Assembly (NCBI GenBank): GCA_029637525.1
Contig: CP072660.1
Coordinates: forward strand, 310,001 to 374,000
Direction of reading: 5' to 3'
From: Desulfurococcaceae archaeon MEX13E-LK6-19
GTDB lineage: Archaea; Thermoproteota; Thermoprotei_A; Sulfolobales; Desulfurococcaceae
DNA: 64,000 nucleotides
Positions 1-8,755 of the stretch are shown here, piece after piece (position 1 is the first letter of the stretch; each line of letters begins with the position of its first letter). The notes under the pieces were generated by a model. The model was not told the DNA's origin. It did no database searches and saw only the letters and a list, made by a program, of their open reading frames with translations. The position numbers and the translations under genes are program-made.

Positions 1-906
1 GTCTACATGGTCTCTAACAGCATTCATTATATCTACTATCTCACTCCTACTTGGCTGAGGATTAGACACCATTGATTCAAGAAGCTGTGTTGCAACGATA
101 ACTGGTTTCCCATACCTTATGGCTTCACGCGCTATTCTTTTCTGTAGCATCGGTATTTCTTCTAAACTATAATGCATACCAAGATCTCCTCTTGCAACGA
201 TGCATGCATCAGCTTCTTTCAGTATAGAGGATAGATTACGTAATGCTTCTCTCGTCTCTATCTTGGCTATAACACCGATGTCTCTTCTACCGCGTTTCTC
301 AAGCAGTTCCTTCAATGTATTGACGTCCTTGGCTGTTCTTACATAACTAAGAGCAAGATAGGTCATGTCCCTAGATATAGCATACTCTACACACTCCACA
401 TCGTATTGTGTTAAAACAGGTAAGCCTAGGTCTTTACCTGAGATAATCAATGTTTTTCGAGGACTGATTATCCCGTCATTTAAAGCCAGTAGTATAGCTT
501 CTTCACCTTTTACATCATATACATGGAATCTTAACTTCCCATCGTCAAGTAGGACTAGGTCTCCTGTATCAAGTATTTCGAAGACGCGACGATTATTCAC
601 GGGAATAGTTTTTTCTTCTTCTGTTTTCTCACCGTATACAAGTCGTATCTGTTCTCCTTTCCTTATCTTGAACTGTCTAAAATCGCCAACACGTATCTGT
701 GGCCCTCTAAGGTCGCCTATTAAGGCTACATTAACACCATATTCTTCCTCTACGCTCCGTATCATCTTTATATACTCATCCCATACACTTGGTTCTCCAT
801 GGCTGAAATTTATTCTGAACCCCGCCACACCTTCTCTCATAAAAGATCTAATAGTATCCTCGTCTGCAGACGAGGGACCTATTGTGACGAGTATTTTTGT
901 CTTCAA
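1..906 (-). CDS. pyk: Pyruvate kinase, 3' end beyond the window
   Basis: Glycolytic enzyme converting phosphoenolpyruvate and ADP to pyruvate and ATP in the cytoplasm. I translated the minus strand: it opens MKTKILVTIGPSS, the standard N-terminal strand of the TIM barrel, followed by a GFRINFSHG motif, an LIGDLRGPQIRVG stretch, a B domain, then IAKIETREAL and ARGDLGMHYS with the catalytic Lys and metal-binding Glu/Asp, and GKPVIVATQLLESM near the window edge. About 302 residues are visible; the C-terminal domain lies outside. The TTG at 906 is chosen because a GAGG sits about eight bases upstream. The identification is secure; the start is moderately so. Confidence 0.93.
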   Translation of the reverse strand, partial: MKTKILVTIGPSSADEDTIRSFMREGVAGFRINFSHGEPSVWDEYIKMIRSVEEEYGVNVALIGDLRGPQIRVGDFRQFKIRKGEQIRLVYGEKTEEEKTIPVNNRRVFEILDTGDLVLLDDGKLRFHVYDVKGEEAILLALNDGIISPRKTLIISGKDLGLPVLTQYDVECVEYAISRDMTYLALSYVRTAKDVNTLKELLEKRGRRDIGVIAKIETREALRNLSSILKEADACIVARGDLGMHYSLEEIPMLQKRIAREAIRYGKPVIVATQLLESMVSNPQPSRSEIVDIMNAVRDHVD

Positions 907-982
907 CTTAACCGCCTCTACAAACAACACTTCGTTTACAACTATCTATGTAATAGCTCTTTTGGCACAATACCATATTATC

Positions 983-1306
983 CTAGGCAATAAGATCTAC
1001 TATGTCAAGAACTTTTTTACCAGGCTTTACCCCTACTTCAATAGCTTTTTCTGATGCCATAGCTATCTCTTTTTCTAAAAGCTCTTCAACAGATTTAACC
1101 CCGGATACTCGTGCTGCAACTATACCTAACTTGTTAACGGTAGTAATGTCAAGATATCCACACATTACAAATCCTTTGCTACCCTTCAAGAGAATTAAGG
1201 GTGCACCAGGGAGGTCTATCTCTACACCTATTAGTAACTTGCCGTTTATATTAACCTCCTTGACTTTAATACATTCATTAACGTTAGTAAACTGTTTGTT
1301 GCCCAT
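983..1306 (-). CDS. DUF1805 (YunC-like) protein
   Basis: A 107-residue protein with the compact DUF1805 fold pattern: an N-terminal beta region (GKLLIGVEIDLPGAPLILLKGSKGFVMCGYLDI) followed by the repeated valine-rich VAARVSGVKSVEELLEKEI segment. The family is widespread in archaea and some Firmicutes; its biochemical role is not established. The ATG is preceded by GGTGGA at good spacing. It follows pyruvate kinase on the same strand with a gap of 76 bases (the upstream gene in transcription is this one), so co-transcription is possible. Family call from recalled motifs, without a search. Confidence 0.75.
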   Translation of the reverse strand: MGNKQFTNVNECIKVKEVNINGKLLIGVEIDLPGAPLILLKGSKGFVMCGYLDITTVNKLGIVAARVSGVKSVEELLEKEIAMASEKAIEVGVKPGKKVLDIVDLIA

Positions 1307-1406
1307 TTTACTCCACCTAAACTATCAATATATAGAATCTACAAAATAAATAATCCAACCTCTTAATTAAAACAAGATACCCAGCAGTCGAGAGAGGATG
1401 CATACT

Positions 1407-1949
1407 ATGCCAAAAGATTTCATTGCATCACTAAAGAATCTTCCCCGTACCGGATGGCTGCTAAGAGGAGTGCCCCCATCAGTTGCTGAAACAGTAGCTG
1501 AACACTCATTTGAAGCAGCTATAATATCTCTATTAATAAGCTCCAACATAAAAGAGAACAATAAGAATATTGATCCACTAAAGGCTATTTCATTAACGTT
1601 AGTACATGATATTGCTGAAGCATTTATTGGCGATATAGTTAAGGCTTTCAGCAATAAAATAGGCTCCATTAAAGAAAAAATAGAAGCTGAAATCGTAGAT
1701 GAAGAATGCCATATTAGTGTATTATCTAGGCTATTTAAAGAGTATATTGAAGGAAAGACTATTGAAGCAATAGTTGCAAAGATATCAGATCTACTTGCAA
1801 CATACCTGCAAGGCATGAGATATAGGGCTCAGGGTTATAACGTAGAAGAAATAGCATATAACTCATTAAAAAAAGCCCTAGAACTTGCTAAAAAATATGA
1901 TATAGAAGATGAGGTGAAGAGAGTTCTAGAATTATTTAAGAACGATTAA
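1407..1949 (+). CDS. HD-domain phosphohydrolase (YfbR/HDDC2-like)
   Basis: Small single-domain HD hydrolase, probably a 5'-deoxynucleotidase or related nucleotide phosphatase. The metal ligands are visible: AEHSFEAA (His of the first helix), LVHDIAEAFIGD (the HD pair and the following Asp) and a later ISDLLATYLQG Asp. The N-terminal PRTGWLLRGVP motif is typical of the YfbR/HDDC2 branch. An ATG at 1398 is also in frame, but GAGAGG lies directly against it; the ATG at 1407 has better spacing and is preferred. It is transcribed away from the DUF1805 gene. The substrate cannot be read from sequence. Confidence 0.82.
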   Translation: MPKDFIASLKNLPRTGWLLRGVPPSVAETVAEHSFEAAIISLLISSNIKENNKNIDPLKAISLTLVHDIAEAFIGDIVKAFSNKIGSIKEKIEAEIVDEECHISVLSRLFKEYIEGKTIEAIVAKISDLLATYLQGMRYRAQGYNVEEIAYNSLKKALELAKKYDIEDEVKRVLELFKND

Positions 1950-1965
1950 TTATTACTTATTTGGA

Positions 1966-3258
1966 TCATGCACCCCACTTAAGCGGCTTATTCATTAGAT
2001 CCAATACTATTCTTATGAGGCTCGTACCTCTAATCCTACCTAACCCACCATGCATACATGAGAACTCATCATAAGATTTTACATTGTCTCTTCTAACACC
2101 GGGACCAGCAATCGCCACAGGAACAGGGTCACCGCTATGATCCCTTACAAGACAAGGCGTTGAGTGATCTGCTGCAAGTGCTATTATTGTTTTATCTCTA
2201 TCTATCTCTTTGAGTATCTTCCCTAACATTTTGTCTGTTCTCTCAATAATTTTTATTTTACCTTTAGGATTATTATCGTGACCAGCTATGTCAGGCCCCT
2301 TGATATGAATAAATATAATCTCATAGCCTTTGTCATAAGCCTTCATAACTTCCCTATATATTGCATCGAGATCAGTATCTAAATTGGCCGTCGAGCCCTC
2401 TGGTATAGTTCCCTCTATACCAAAGATACGTGCTGCTCCAACAACAGTGGCCTCTTCTGCAACAATAAATGCTGTTGCATTAAATAGCTTCGGGAATGGA
2501 ACCAGATCCCGTGGAACCATTCCTGCCCCACGCGTTATTATTATGTTGCCAGGCAAAAGGCCCTCTTTAACACGTTCTTTATTAAGAGGATGATCTTTAA
2601 GTGTTCTATAAGCCATCTCTATTATCTTATTGACTACCTCAGCAGTTCTACGCGCCTCCTCAGTATCGTCGAGCGGAACAACCTTCTTTACAGGATTTCC
2701 TTCTTGCGCCGTCCCGGGATCAGAATCGCTTATTTTTGGCGACAAATCCTTTCCTCTAAGAACTAATACTACACGATGCTCTGTAGCGGGATAGAACTCT
2801 ACTTTCACTCCATCAACTTCTTTGATAGAACTATTAAGTGCATCAACAAGTATTTTGACATGCTCGCCCCGTATTCTTCCTGCACGTCTGTCGACAACTA
2901 TTAGTCTACCATCCTCTTCCTTTACAGTAGCAACATTGCAACGAATGGCAACGTCACCGGGTTCTAGTTTAACGCCTATGCCGGCTGCCTCAAGAGGCCC
3001 TCTTCCAGGATAATATTTGTATGGATCATATCCAAATAATGCAATATGTCCTGTATCAGTTCCTGGTCTAACACCTGGTTCAATAGGATCCATTATACCG
3101 GTTATTCCTTTCTTAGCAATATTATCCATGTTAGGCTTCTTCGCAACTTGTAATGGCGTCTTATTACCTAGTTTCGGAATAGGTCTGTCGCCGACACCGT
3201 CCTGGATAAGAATAATGGCTCTATAGGTTTCTTTAGGTTTCCACTCAGCCTTAACCAT
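1966..3258 (-). CDS. apgM: 2,3-bisphosphoglycerate-independent phosphoglycerate mutase, archaeal type
   Basis: Interconverts 3- and 2-phosphoglycerate in glycolysis and gluconeogenesis; binds two divalent metals in an alkaline-phosphatase-like fold. The 430 residues carry the N-terminal metal motif IQDGVGDRPIP (about residues 18-28), the nucleophile region GTDTGHIALFGYDP (residues 66-79), a FIHIKGPDIAGHD metal motif and a C-terminal AADHSTP metal motif. In apgM proteins I remember, the nucleophile position is Ser (GSDTAH); here it is Thr67, which is chemically possible. The ATG follows an AGGTGATATAGA leader. Sharing a window with pyruvate kinase is consistent with lower glycolysis clustering. 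Confidence 0.93.
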   Translation of the reverse strand: MVKAEWKPKETYRAIILIQDGVGDRPIPKLGNKTPLQVAKKPNMDNIAKKGITGIMDPIEPGVRPGTDTGHIALFGYDPYKYYPGRGPLEAAGIGVKLEPGDVAIRCNVATVKEEDGRLIVVDRRAGRIRGEHVKILVDALNSSIKEVDGVKVEFYPATEHRVVLVLRGKDLSPKISDSDPGTAQEGNPVKKVVPLDDTEEARRTAEVVNKIIEMAYRTLKDHPLNKERVKEGLLPGNIIITRGAGMVPRDLVPFPKLFNATAFIVAEEATVVGAARIFGIEGTIPEGSTANLDTDLDAIYREVMKAYDKGYEIIFIHIKGPDIAGHDNNPKGKIKIIERTDKMLGKILKEIDRDKTIIALAADHSTPCLVRDHSGDPVPVAIAGPGVRRDNVKSYDEFSCMHGGLGRIRGTSLIRIVLDLMNKPLKWGA

Positions 3259-3264
3259 TCTATA

Positions 3265-4617
3265 TCACCTTACATGAATATAGAGTCTTGAAGGAACTGA
3301 AGGCAAAACTATTTTTGAAGGCTCAAATACTTTAGACAAACAATATGCTAAATTCAGAGAGTTAGGTTCTTCACCATGATGTAAAATAACATATTCTATT
3401 TCATTACCTCCACATTTTTGTAATGTCCTTAAGTTATCCACTAAATCAAAATGCATTTTTATAGGAATGACAAATATCTTGCACTTAAAAACAACGACTT
3501 TTCCATCATACACAAACGCTTGACTTGATATAGCATCTTCAAGTTTCCTACCAAAGGTTCCAGGTGCCTGATAGCCTGTCAAGAAAACGGCTGATCTAGG
3601 GTCATCTTTTATTTTCATGAATACTTTTCTTGAAAAACCCATTAACATTAGATCCGTGGCCAAAACAACCGAAGGCCTATTCTTAAGTATATCATTAATC
3701 TCCTCCTGTTTAAAACTTTGAATAGGTTTTTTCTTGTAAATCTTCTTCTTTACTATTTTTTTAAACCAAGGATTCATGTATTCTTGGTACTCCTTAAATA
3801 CGTCAAATCCCTTTTCTATGGTGTCCTCGATATATATCACTAAGTCTTTTATCTCCTTTACGCGATCAATATACTTTAAAAATATTGATAATGTTTCTTG
3901 ACCCCGTCCAATGCCTGTTACTGGTATTAATGCTATTCCTCCTTTTCTCACAACATCAATTACTTGTTCAATAAAAATACTTTCACTGTTCTTTCTATCA
4001 ATTATTTTATCTCCATAAGAAGAATTAATAATCACTATATTGTATTTCTTGTCAGGTATAATGGGGTCAACAAGTGTATTGGATCCGAAAGCTATATCTG
4101 CCAAATATAGTATATTGTAGCCATTACTTAGTTCGATGTCAATAAGTGTTGAACCCAAAGCATGTCCTGAAGGGTAAAACTTTACTCTAATATTATGCTC
4201 GTCAATACTCTCTCCTTCTTTAATTATTTTAACGAGTTTTTTCGTTTCATCAACATCTTCAGGTGTATAGATTTTACGACCATCTTCTTCAAAGATTTTA
4301 GCCCATTTATACCAGTGTTTTGACCCAAGCTCGTATGTAGGCTTGTTCATGTATATTGGTCCATTGAACCCTTTTTTCACGAGATACGGCGCCATTACAA
4401 TATGGTCTTCATGTAAATGGCTAATGAATAATGCCTTAATTTTAGAGGGGTCAATTAAATCAATATATGGTGGTTCGCCATAGTAGCCTTCTTTATATGT
4501 CTTTTTTATACCTGCATCAAATACGTAAATGTTGTTATCTACTTCAAGGGCTAAACACGACCGACCTTGCTCACGATACCCCCCAAGAAAGTAAAGAGAC
4601 GTATGGATTGGCGTCAT
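3265..4617 (-). CDS. Metallo-beta-lactamase / beta-CASP-like hydrolase
   Basis: Predicted zinc-dependent hydrolase acting on nucleic acid. The beta-lactamase motif HLHEDH is near residue 70, followed by SGHALGS and YLADIAFGS, and the middle shows a beta-CASP-like region (NSSYGDK, then IPVTGIGRGQETL resembling the usual IPAFAVGRAQE). The C-terminus retains an ILHHGEEPNSL segment that matches the final His motif. It is shorter and more divergent than the aCPSF2-type gene at 56728-58017. GTG 4626 is an alternative start; ATG 4617 has GGAG at normal spacing. It ends six bases before the apgM start on the same strand, so the two are probably one transcript. Confidence 0.78.
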   Translation of the reverse strand: MTPIHTSLYFLGGYREQGRSCLALEVDNNIYVFDAGIKKTYKEGYYGEPPYIDLIDPSKIKALFISHLHEDHIVMAPYLVKKGFNGPIYMNKPTYELGSKHWYKWAKIFEEDGRKIYTPEDVDETKKLVKIIKEGESIDEHNIRVKFYPSGHALGSTLIDIELSNGYNILYLADIAFGSNTLVDPIIPDKKYNIVIINSSYGDKIIDRKNSESIFIEQVIDVVRKGGIALIPVTGIGRGQETLSIFLKYIDRVKEIKDLVIYIEDTIEKGFDVFKEYQEYMNPWFKKIVKKKIYKKKPIQSFKQEEINDILKNRPSVVLATDLMLMGFSRKVFMKIKDDPRSAVFLTGYQAPGTFGRKLEDAISSQAFVYDGKVVVFKCKIFVIPIKMHFDLVDNLRTLQKCGGNEIEYVILHHGEEPNSLNLAYCLSKVFEPSKIVLPSVPSRLYIHVR

Positions 4618-4679
4618 AAGCCTCACTCCTATCGGGGGTGTCCAGTGGGAAAAAAGTTATTGATTTAAAATATTTTACG

Positions 4680-5615
4680 CTACATAACTTTCCTTGTCGT
4701 GTATTTCCATACGTCTCTATAGAACCATGCGAAGAACAATGCTAGAAGCAATAATGCTATCATGATACCCTTGACTACAGGATCCTCTGTCTTGGTCTCT
4801 GGTGTAAAGCCTACCTCTATTTCGAATGTTGATGCTGGCTTGAACTTCGTTGGTTTTACTGTCTTACTGCTTAGGTACCAGAATTCCACAACATGCCTGC
4901 CATCTTTTTCTTCTATACTATGTATGTCCATGTATCTTAGTTTTGATGAAAGTGATGAACGAGCATACATTATCTTCCATCCTTCAGGAGCCTTGACTAT
5001 CACTCTAATTCCTGGTACCTTTTCACCATCTACCTTGTCTGTCTCCCAGGTTATGCCGTAGTAGTAGTTCGTAATTGGCACATAGAGTATTTTCCCGTTT
5101 ATCGGCTTGTAGTCCTTATAGTATTTGTACTCGCTTGTTACGTATAGTTTTGATGTAGATTTCACCATTCCTTTAACAACTATCTCGACTGTAGCCCAGT
5201 CTGTACCATTTATGGGCTTACTGAGTGTTATCTCTACTCTGGATAGCTGGCTTGTCACGAATTTCGCTGATGATACTATGTTTTCGCCCTTATAGATTAC
5301 TGAGCATGACACGAGCTCGGCATCAACGGCTTTATTGTATTTCTTCGAGGATACGAATGATATACCTATTGGTACTACTAGTTCTGTGTCAGTATAGTTT
5401 GCTATCTTGAATGTTATTTTTAGGTTGAATAGTATGGCACCATATTTTTTGCCCGTGGATTTGTCTACGATTTTTGTTATCTTCTCTACATCAAATTCAT
5501 AGGTAACGCCTTTGATTCTTGTCTTAGAGGAACTTGCATAGGTTACTGTAGGTGCTGTAATGGCTAAGACTACTAGCATGAGTATTATGAATGTTGTTAG
5601 TAAGCGCGCCTTCAT
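4680..5615 (-). CDS. Exported, C-terminally membrane-anchored protein, unknown
   Basis: About 311 residues. A classical signal peptide is visible (MKARLLTTFIILMLVVLAI then TYASSS), followed by a long beta-rich extracellular part with many Lys/Tyr/Val, and a C-terminal transmembrane helix (GIMIALLLLALFFAWFY) with a short basic tail. A longer reading frame runs upstream to 5714, but it overlaps the transporter; ATG 5615 with GGGTGATC upstream is the sensible start. It begins five bases after the DASS transporter stop, so the two form one operon and the product may be an accessory or binding subunit of that transporter. That role is inference from position only. Confidence 0.75.
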   Translation of the reverse strand: MKARLLTTFIILMLVVLAITAPTVTYASSSKTRIKGVTYEFDVEKITKIVDKSTGKKYGAILFNLKITFKIANYTDTELVVPIGISFVSSKKYNKAVDAELVSCSVIYKGENIVSSAKFVTSQLSRVEITLSKPINGTDWATVEIVVKGMVKSTSKLYVTSEYKYYKDYKPINGKILYVPITNYYYGITWETDKVDGEKVPGIRVIVKAPEGWKIMYARSSLSSKLRYMDIHSIEEKDGRHVVEFWYLSSKTVKPTKFKPASTFEIEVGFTPETKTEDPVVKGIMIALLLLALFFAWFYRDVWKYTTRKVM

Positions 5616-5620
5616 CGCGA

Positions 5621-7108
5621 TCACCCTGTCCATCCAGGTATGAATCCTATTGATCCTAAGAAGTTGAACCATGCCCAGCCAACTGTTAGGTATAGCACGT
5701 ATCCTATAGTACATACTATAAGTCCGTAGAGCAGCTCATCAGTTACGTTGAAGTATCCTGTACCGTAGTAGATTAGGTTGGGCTTACAGTTGAATGGCAG
5801 GCTTATAGTCCATGAGATAACGAATGCTGCTGGAAGAGCTATCATTACTGGTGGTATTCCTAAGCTTTGTGCAAGAATAATGTACAATGGTATGAATATT
5901 ACTGTCCTTACTGTTTTGCTAGAGAAGATTATGTGAATGTAGAGCATTATACCTAGTAGTATGGCATAAGCGATATACGGGTTTACGCCTTCACTTAGTC
6001 CTGCTGCACTAATTAGTTTACGTGCCATCCATTGTGCCGCGCCTGTATCAGATATAGCTATACCTACTGCATAAGCTCCAGCGCTAAAGATCATTAAATC
6101 CCATGGTACTTTGGCATCTTTCCAGCTCTTGAGAGGTCCTATCTTTGGCATGAAGAGTAGTATTGCACCGATTACTGCAACAACACTAAATGGTATCTTT
6201 AGCCCGAAGAATATCTGTGTATGCCACTGGTCAGTAGCCCATAGGAATAACACTAGCGCAAATATTGCTAGAGCTGATTTCTCGTCACGTGTCAATGGAC
6301 CGAGTTTAGCCATTTCTTCTTTTAGTTTCTCTAAGCCTCCCAGTGGCTCCTTGACTTCAGGCTTCCATAACTTCATACCAATAATCCACATGAGGATCAT
6401 TGTTATTATTATTATTGGCGCTTGTGCTACAAGCCATGTTAACCATGGTATTTCTACTCCTGCCATAGTGTAGAGAAAGCCCCAAGCCATTATCTGAGGT
6501 GCTGTAGCAGTAAGGATCATTGCTGTAGCTAAGTTGTTTGCAACAGGTTGCTGAAGCATTAGTAATTTACCAAACCTGCTCTCACCAGGTTTCGCACCAT
6601 AAGCCTCCGCTATGAGAAGAGCTATTGGTAAGACTATTGCTGCTCTAGCAGTGGTGCTAGGTACAACAAATGCTAGGACAACATTTAGTATTATTAGTCC
6701 TAGAAGGGCTGTCGAAGCTTTTCTACCGAATGTATAAGCCATTTTGTAGGCTATTCTTTTACCTATACCTGTCCTCTCTAGCGCACTAGCTATAATGAAT
6801 GCTGCAACCATTAGCCATATTACTTCTTCTCCGAATCTATAGAATGCTTGCTTGTAATCCCATCCACCAGTCAGGGCAAGCAATACTATGGCAAGCATTG
6901 ACGTTAACCATACTGGTATAGGTGTTGTTAGCCATAGTATGAAAGCTAGCCAGAACACTGCGAGAGCACGTTGTCCTTGTACTGTTAATCCTTCTGGAGT
7001 TGGCATGAATAGTATGGCAAGGAATACTATTAACGCTAAAGGCATTCCTATAATGTTGAGATACTTCTCAACAGGATTCTTAACTGGCTGTTCCACTCTT
7101 CCACTCAA
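5621..7108 (-). CDS. DASS-family (SLC13-like) anion symporter
   Basis: Polytopic membrane transporter of the divalent anion:sodium symporter family, expected to import dicarboxylates, sulfate or phosphate. Family marks include VFWLAFILWLTTPIPVWLTSM near the N-terminus, an AFIIASALERTGIGKRIA helix, VLAFVVPSTTARAAIVLPIAL (the SNT/STT-like substrate loop), and repetition of the same architecture in the second half with FSSKTVRTVIFIPLYI and a final ISLPFNCKPN loop. TTG 7123 is in frame upstream; TTG 7108 has GGTGA five bases before it and is preferred. The following gene is its likely operon partner. The substrate is not determinable here. Confidence 0.87.
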   Translation of the reverse strand: MSGRVEQPVKNPVEKYLNIIGMPLALIVFLAILFMPTPEGLTVQGQRALAVFWLAFILWLTTPIPVWLTSMLAIVLLALTGGWDYKQAFYRFGEEVIWLMVAAFIIASALERTGIGKRIAYKMAYTFGRKASTALLGLIILNVVLAFVVPSTTARAAIVLPIALLIAEAYGAKPGESRFGKLLMLQQPVANNLATAMILTATAPQIMAWGFLYTMAGVEIPWLTWLVAQAPIIIITMILMWIIGMKLWKPEVKEPLGGLEKLKEEMAKLGPLTRDEKSALAIFALVLFLWATDQWHTQIFFGLKIPFSVVAVIGAILLFMPKIGPLKSWKDAKVPWDLMIFSAGAYAVGIAISDTGAAQWMARKLISAAGLSEGVNPYIAYAILLGIMLYIHIIFSSKTVRTVIFIPLYIILAQSLGIPPVMIALPAAFVISWTISLPFNCKPNLIYYGTGYFNVTDELLYGLIVCTIGYVLYLTVGWAWFNFLGSIGFIPGWTG

Positions 7109-7206
7109 TTTTTTCACCAACAAGTGAATACTTCTATACAGTAATTAGTTGACAGAACGCAATAAAAATAGTTTACTTTAGTAACTATATTAAACTAGGT
7201 GAAATT

Positions 7207-7932
7207 TTGGAAAGAGCTCCCACGGGGATACCTGTACTCGATAAAATCCTTGAAGGGGGGATTCCCCGGCCCGCTTCAGTATTGATAACAGGTGATATAG
7301 GTACCAATAAAAACACTTTTGCACAACAAATAATGTATAAAGGCCTCCTAAATGGTGAAAAAGCTATTTACGTAACTGTCGATGCCTTTCCCAGAGATCT
7401 CATAGCTAATATGCTTAAGTACAAAATGAATGTCAAACCCTTTGTCGATAGAGGAGACCTTGTATTTATTGACGGGTTTTCACCTCGCGTAGGTGTAGAA
7501 AGCGATGCACAATACATAATAGAGAATCCGTTCGATCCAAACGAGATCTTAAAGACAATAGTAATAGCAGAGAAAGAGGTGTTTACTGGACAAAAATCCT
7601 GTAGACTAGTATTCTCACATATATCAACAGTTCTCTTCATGGCACGGAAATCACAAATACTAAGTTTTATTGAACGCCTCCACGCTGAAGCAAGGAAATA
7701 CAATGGCATATACATTCTCGTTTACAGTGAAGGCGTTAGAAGTCCTTACATAGAGAATTTTATAAAACAACTGCCTGATGTCGTTATAACACTCAAAAGA
7801 GATCCTATATCAGGTAAAAGGACACTATCTATAACAAGATGTATAAGGACAAGGTATCCGCGTAATTCCTTTGAATATGAACTAACAGACCACGGCATAG
7901 AGGTCAAGGAGCCTGAAAAACTTGTTTACTAA
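7207..7932 (+). CDS. KaiC/RecA-like protein with degenerate ATP site
   Basis: The N-terminus GIPVLDKILEGGIPRPASVLITGD is diagnostic of archaeal KaiC-like RecA-superfamily ATPases. The P-loop reads GDIGTNKNTF where the family has GxPGTGKT: the Gly before Lys and the Thr after it are both Asn, and the Walker B Asp is not evident (LVFSHIST replaces LVIDSIS). It is therefore probably a non-hydrolysing or regulatory member. The TTG start has AGGTGA just upstream. It lies 18 bases ahead of a TrmB-type regulator on the same strand, so a joint sensing or regulatory role is likely but inferred. Confidence 0.8.
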   Translation: MERAPTGIPVLDKILEGGIPRPASVLITGDIGTNKNTFAQQIMYKGLLNGEKAIYVTVDAFPRDLIANMLKYKMNVKPFVDRGDLVFIDGFSPRVGVESDAQYIIENPFDPNEILKTIVIAEKEVFTGQKSCRLVFSHISTVLFMARKSQILSFIERLHAEARKYNGIYILVYSEGVRSPYIENFIKQLPDVVITLKRDPISGKRTLSITRCIRTRYPRNSFEYELTDHGIEVKEPEKLVY

Positions 7933-7950
7933 ACAAGTAAGGATGATATC

Positions 7951-8676
7951 ATGAGCGAGGAAATAGTTTCCTTACTGACAAGTATTGGTTTGAATAAGTA
8001 TGAAGCTAAGGCATACATAGCATTACTAATAAGAGGAATTGCTACAGCAAGTGAAATAAGCGATCTAAGTGGGATCCCTTATACACGCGTATACGATGTT
8101 TTATCAAGTCTTGAATCAAAAGGATTTATAGTATCTGTACCAGGTAGGCCAATGAAGTTCCAAGCACTCGACCCAGATATAGCGCTAAGAAATCTGTTGG
8201 AACTACATAAACAGAAAGTACTTAGCGAATTACAGGTATTTGAGAGGAATGCCAAGAAAGCACTTGAAACTCTTTCGAGACTCAAACCTGGAAGCAGGGA
8301 GTACGAGAAAATAATTTGTCTCAGAGGAAAAGTAAGCATAATGAATTTCATAAGACAACTCATTAGAAGAGCTTCCAGAAATATAATAGAAATAAGAACT
8401 AGTTCTGCACCCAAGATCATATCTAAAGACATGCTTAACGAGATTAAGAAAGAAGAAATTAACATAAGTACTATAACAATTGGTGCAAAAGACGAAAACA
8501 ACCAAATTACACTTGTTATCATAGATGATATAGTCGTTATGTATGAACCTCATGAAAATATTCCAGAAACCATGGGTGAATATGATCGGGCAATAATAAT
8601 CCAGTCAAAGCCCTTGGCAAACATACTCCTTTATTTAGTATCAACTAGTCAAGAAAAAGAGAGCAATTCCAGTTAA
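7951..8676 (+). CDS. TrmB-family transcriptional regulator
   Basis: The first 75 residues form the TrmB winged helix (LLTSIGLNKYEAKAYIALLIRG, then SGIPYTRVYDVLSSLESKGFI and a wing PGRPMKFQALDP). A coiled linker follows, then a small phospholipase-D-like C-terminal region (GKVSIMNFIRQLIRRASRNIIEIRTSS). TrmB proteins usually bind sugars or other metabolites and control transporters and central metabolism. It is co-directional with the KaiC-like gene. The stop lies 24 bases from the att repeat, so before integration this gene converged on the 5S rRNA gene. Effector unknown. Confidence 0.85.
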   Translation: MSEEIVSLLTSIGLNKYEAKAYIALLIRGIATASEISDLSGIPYTRVYDVLSSLESKGFIVSVPGRPMKFQALDPDIALRNLLELHKQKVLSELQVFERNAKKALETLSRLKPGSREYEKIICLRGKVSIMNFIRQLIRRASRNIIEIRTSSAPKIISKDMLNEIKKEEINISTITIGAKDENNQITLVIIDDIVVMYEPHENIPETMGEYDRAIIIQSKPLANILLYLVSTSQEKESNSS

Positions 8677-8699
8677 ATTGCGTTATTTCCTAACAATAA

Positions 8700-8755
8700 A
8701 GAAGGAAGGCGGCCCGATCCCAGCTTGGGGCGGCTGCGGGGCCTCGCGGACCCCA
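8700..8755. repeat. Left attachment site (56-bp direct repeat)
   Basis: Identical to 27718-27773. It carries the last 48 bases of 5S rRNA in antisense and eight bases beyond the 3' end, and represents the original chromosomal 3' end of the gene left behind on integration. It also encodes the first residues of the left integrase fragment. It contains the 17-bp imperfect palindrome of 5S helix IV at 8738-8754, a plausible strand-exchange region. Confidence 0.93.

Noticed and set aside
1398-1816. Long antisense frames within housekeeping genes, such as 1367-1816 minus and 5621-5714 upstream of the exported protein
   Set aside because: They are complementary to clearly recognisable genes, lack family motifs and proper start signals.
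8700-8755. att repeat as a tRNA gene fragment
   Set aside because: No tRNA arms can be built; the complete right-hand copy folds and reads as 5S rRNA with helix I and the conserved GAACCCGGAAGTTAAG segment.
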